Of a stretch of 8,905 nt of DNA, positions 6,579 to 8,905 are shown piece by piece. Made by a program: the position numbers and the translations under genes. The notes under the pieces were generated by a model. It did not search any database and was not told the DNA's origin. It saw only the letters and a program-made list of their open reading frames with translations. The stretch's first letter is position 1; every line of letters begins with the position of its first letter. The stretch comes from Streptomyces sp. NRRL S-118 (GTDB lineage Bacteria; Actinomycetota; Actinomycetes; Streptomycetales; Streptomycetaceae). The stretch covers positions 61,372 to 70,276 of the forward strand of contig NZ_KL591033.1 of NCBI RefSeq assembly GCF_000716335.1. Reading direction: 5' to 3'.

Positions 6579-6600
6579 ATGGGTCCATTCCATTGGGCCC
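6574..6600 (+). promoter_or_regulatory. AAGGTAT-N9-CCATT motif, copy 2, overlapping an inverted repeat
   Basis: AAGGTAT (6574-6580) and CCATT (6590-6594) repeat the arrangement seen in the glnA4/regulator region. Overlapping it is an inverted repeat GGGTCCA (6581-6587), six bases, TGGGCCC (6594-6600), with one mismatch. It would lie around the inferred transcription start, where a repressor could block the permease-hydrolase operon. Confidence 0.45.
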
Positions 6601-6626
6601 CGACCACTTGCGGGAGCGCTGCTGCC

Positions 6627-8075
<1,449 letters not shown>

Positions 8076-8098
8076 GCACGACCGAGAGGAACCCGCCT

Positions 8099-8782
8099 GT
8101 GCCTGCCAAGCCGCTGATCGGCATCACCACCTACCTGGACCCCGCGAAGTGGGGCGTGTGGGACATGCGGGCCGCGCTGCTGCCCGAGGTGTACCCGCGC
8201 CTGGTCCGGGCGGCGGGCGGCATCGCCGCGATGCTCCCGCCGGACGCGCCCGCCGTCGCCGCGGAGGTGGTGGCCCGCCTCGACGGCCTGGTCGTCGCGG
8301 GCGGCGCGGACGTCGATCCCCTGCGGTACGGGGCCGAGCGCGACCCGCGTACGGGGCCGCCCGCCACCGAACGCGACGCGTGGGAGCTGGCCCTCATCGA
8401 GGCGGCCCTGGCGGCCGGCACGCCGGTGCTCGGCATCTGCCGGGGCATGCAGCTGCTCAACGTGGCGCTCGGCGGGACGCTCGTCCAGCACATCGACGGC
8501 CACACCGGCGGGCTCGGCGTCTTCACCCGGCACACGGTCAAGCCGGTGCACGGCACGCGGTACGAGTCGCTGGCACCCGACGCGACGACGGTCCCGGCCT
8601 ACCACCACCAGGCCGTGGACCGGCTGGGCGACGGCCTGACGGCCTCGGCCCACGCGGAGGACGGCACGGTGGAGGCGATCGAGCTGGCGGGCGCGGGGTG
8701 GGCGATGGGTGTCCAGTGGCACCCGGAGATGGGCGAGGACCTGCGGGTGGTGGAGGGGCTGGTGCGAGCGGCCTCGTCATGA
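8099..8782 (+). CDS. Gamma-glutamyl hydrolase, class I amidotransferase-like (PuuD/peptidase C26 family)
   Basis: This 227-residue cytosolic hydrolase cleaves gamma-glutamyl amide bonds in this family. The catalytic triad is visible: C114 in the nucleophile elbow GICRGMQ (112-118), then H208 and E210 in QWHPE (206-210). GGADVDPLRYG (68-78) and YHHQAVDRLG (168-177) are also characteristic of PuuD-like gamma-glutamyl-GABA hydrolases. It is shorter than E. coli PuuD (about 254 residues) but lacks no motif. In this cluster the likely substrate is gamma-glutamylglycine, releasing glutamate and glycine and regenerating the glutamate spent by GlnA4 (inference). The GTG at 8099 is supported by AGAGGA (8085-8090), eight bases upstream. 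It is last in the permease operon and is followed at once by a long hairpin. Confidence 0.95.
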   Translation: MPAKPLIGITTYLDPAKWGVWDMRAALLPEVYPRLVRAAGGIAAMLPPDAPAVAAEVVARLDGLVVAGGADVDPLRYGAERDPRTGPPATERDAWELALIEAALAAGTPVLGICRGMQLLNVALGGTLVQHIDGHTGGLGVFTRHTVKPVHGTRYESLAPDATTVPAYHHQAVDRLGDGLTASAHAEDGTVEAIELAGAGWAMGVQWHPEMGEDLRVVEGLVRAASS

Positions 8783-8783
8783 T

Positions 8784-8838
8784 CACGCGAGAGGCCCGGC
8801 CCCTGGCAAGGGTCTCGTGGGGCCGGGCCTCTCACGTG
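8784..8838. terminator. Long hairpin between convergent genes, probably bidirectional
   Basis: GAGAGGCCCGGCCCC (8789-8803) pairs perfectly with 8819-8833 around a 15-nt loop. After one mismatch the stem continues for four more pairs (CACG 8784-8787 with CGTG 8835-8838). It starts two bases after the hydrolase stop and ends just before the stop of the leftward gene at the edge, so it probably terminates both. Confidence 0.88.
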
Positions 8839-8840
8839 TC

Positions 8841-8905
8841 TCAGGCCGAGGGGAGGCTGGGCAGTTCCTTCGGCAGGGTCCGCGACTCCCGGCAGTCGAC
8901 GGCCT
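8841..8905 (-). CDS. C-terminal fragment of a leftward gene cut by the window edge
   Basis: On the minus strand a TGA at 8841-8843 is preceded by 20 open codons that run off the window, encoding AVDCRESRTLPKELPSLPSA. Nineteen of the 20 end in G or C at the third position, a strong coding signature in this genome. The convergent hairpin immediately downstream fits a real gene end. Too little is present to name the family. Confidence 0.55.
   Translation of the reverse strand, partial: AVDCRESRTLPKELPSLPSA

Overview
The window is chromosomal DNA from a Streptomyces or close actinobacterial relative. G+C is very high, third codon positions are almost all G or C, GTG and TTG start codons are frequent, and hairpin terminators lack U-tracts. 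It also carries a DUF2510 membrane protein, and its gene order matches, from memory, the glnA4 (SCO1613) neighbourhood of S. coelicolor.

Left third (1-2051), leftward genes: an 18-bp G-rich tandem repeat at the edge, a small cupin protein, a single-pass DUF2510 membrane protein with an exported C-terminal domain, and a truncated exported HAD-family phosphatase. The HAD gene keeps its signal peptide and catalytic motif I, then runs into an in-frame TAG. I see no functional link between these genes and the rest. A strong hairpin at 2069-2100 separates them from the next operon.

Centre and right (2132-8782): a compact catabolic module. The leftward operon encodes a glutamine-synthetase-like ligase (glnA4), then an aldehyde dehydrogenase whose start overlaps the glnA4 stop, then a short-chain dehydrogenase. 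Divergent from glnA4 by about 80 bp is a FadR/GntR-type regulator (probable EpuRII). It is followed by an ethanolamine-type APC permease and, 23 nt later, a class I amidotransferase-like gamma-glutamyl hydrolase of the PuuD/peptidase C26 family. A long hairpin closes this operon.

Together the genes spell a gamma-glutamylation route for ethanolamine. The permease imports it, GlnA4 attaches glutamate to the amine, the short-chain dehydrogenase could oxidise the alcohol to an aldehyde, the aldehyde dehydrogenase gives gamma-glutamylglycine, and the hydrolase releases glutamate and glycine. The first step is known for S. coelicolor GlnA4; the remaining assignments are inference. No eutBC or microcompartment gene is visible.

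Two regulatory signals stand out. An AAGGTAT-N9-CCATT motif occurs in both module promoter regions (5693-5713 and 6574-6594). A GTAAC-N6-GTAAC GlnR-like box lies at 6525-6540 upstream of the permease, suggesting dual control by substrate and nitrogen status. The right edge (8841-8905) holds the C-terminal codons of a convergent gene.
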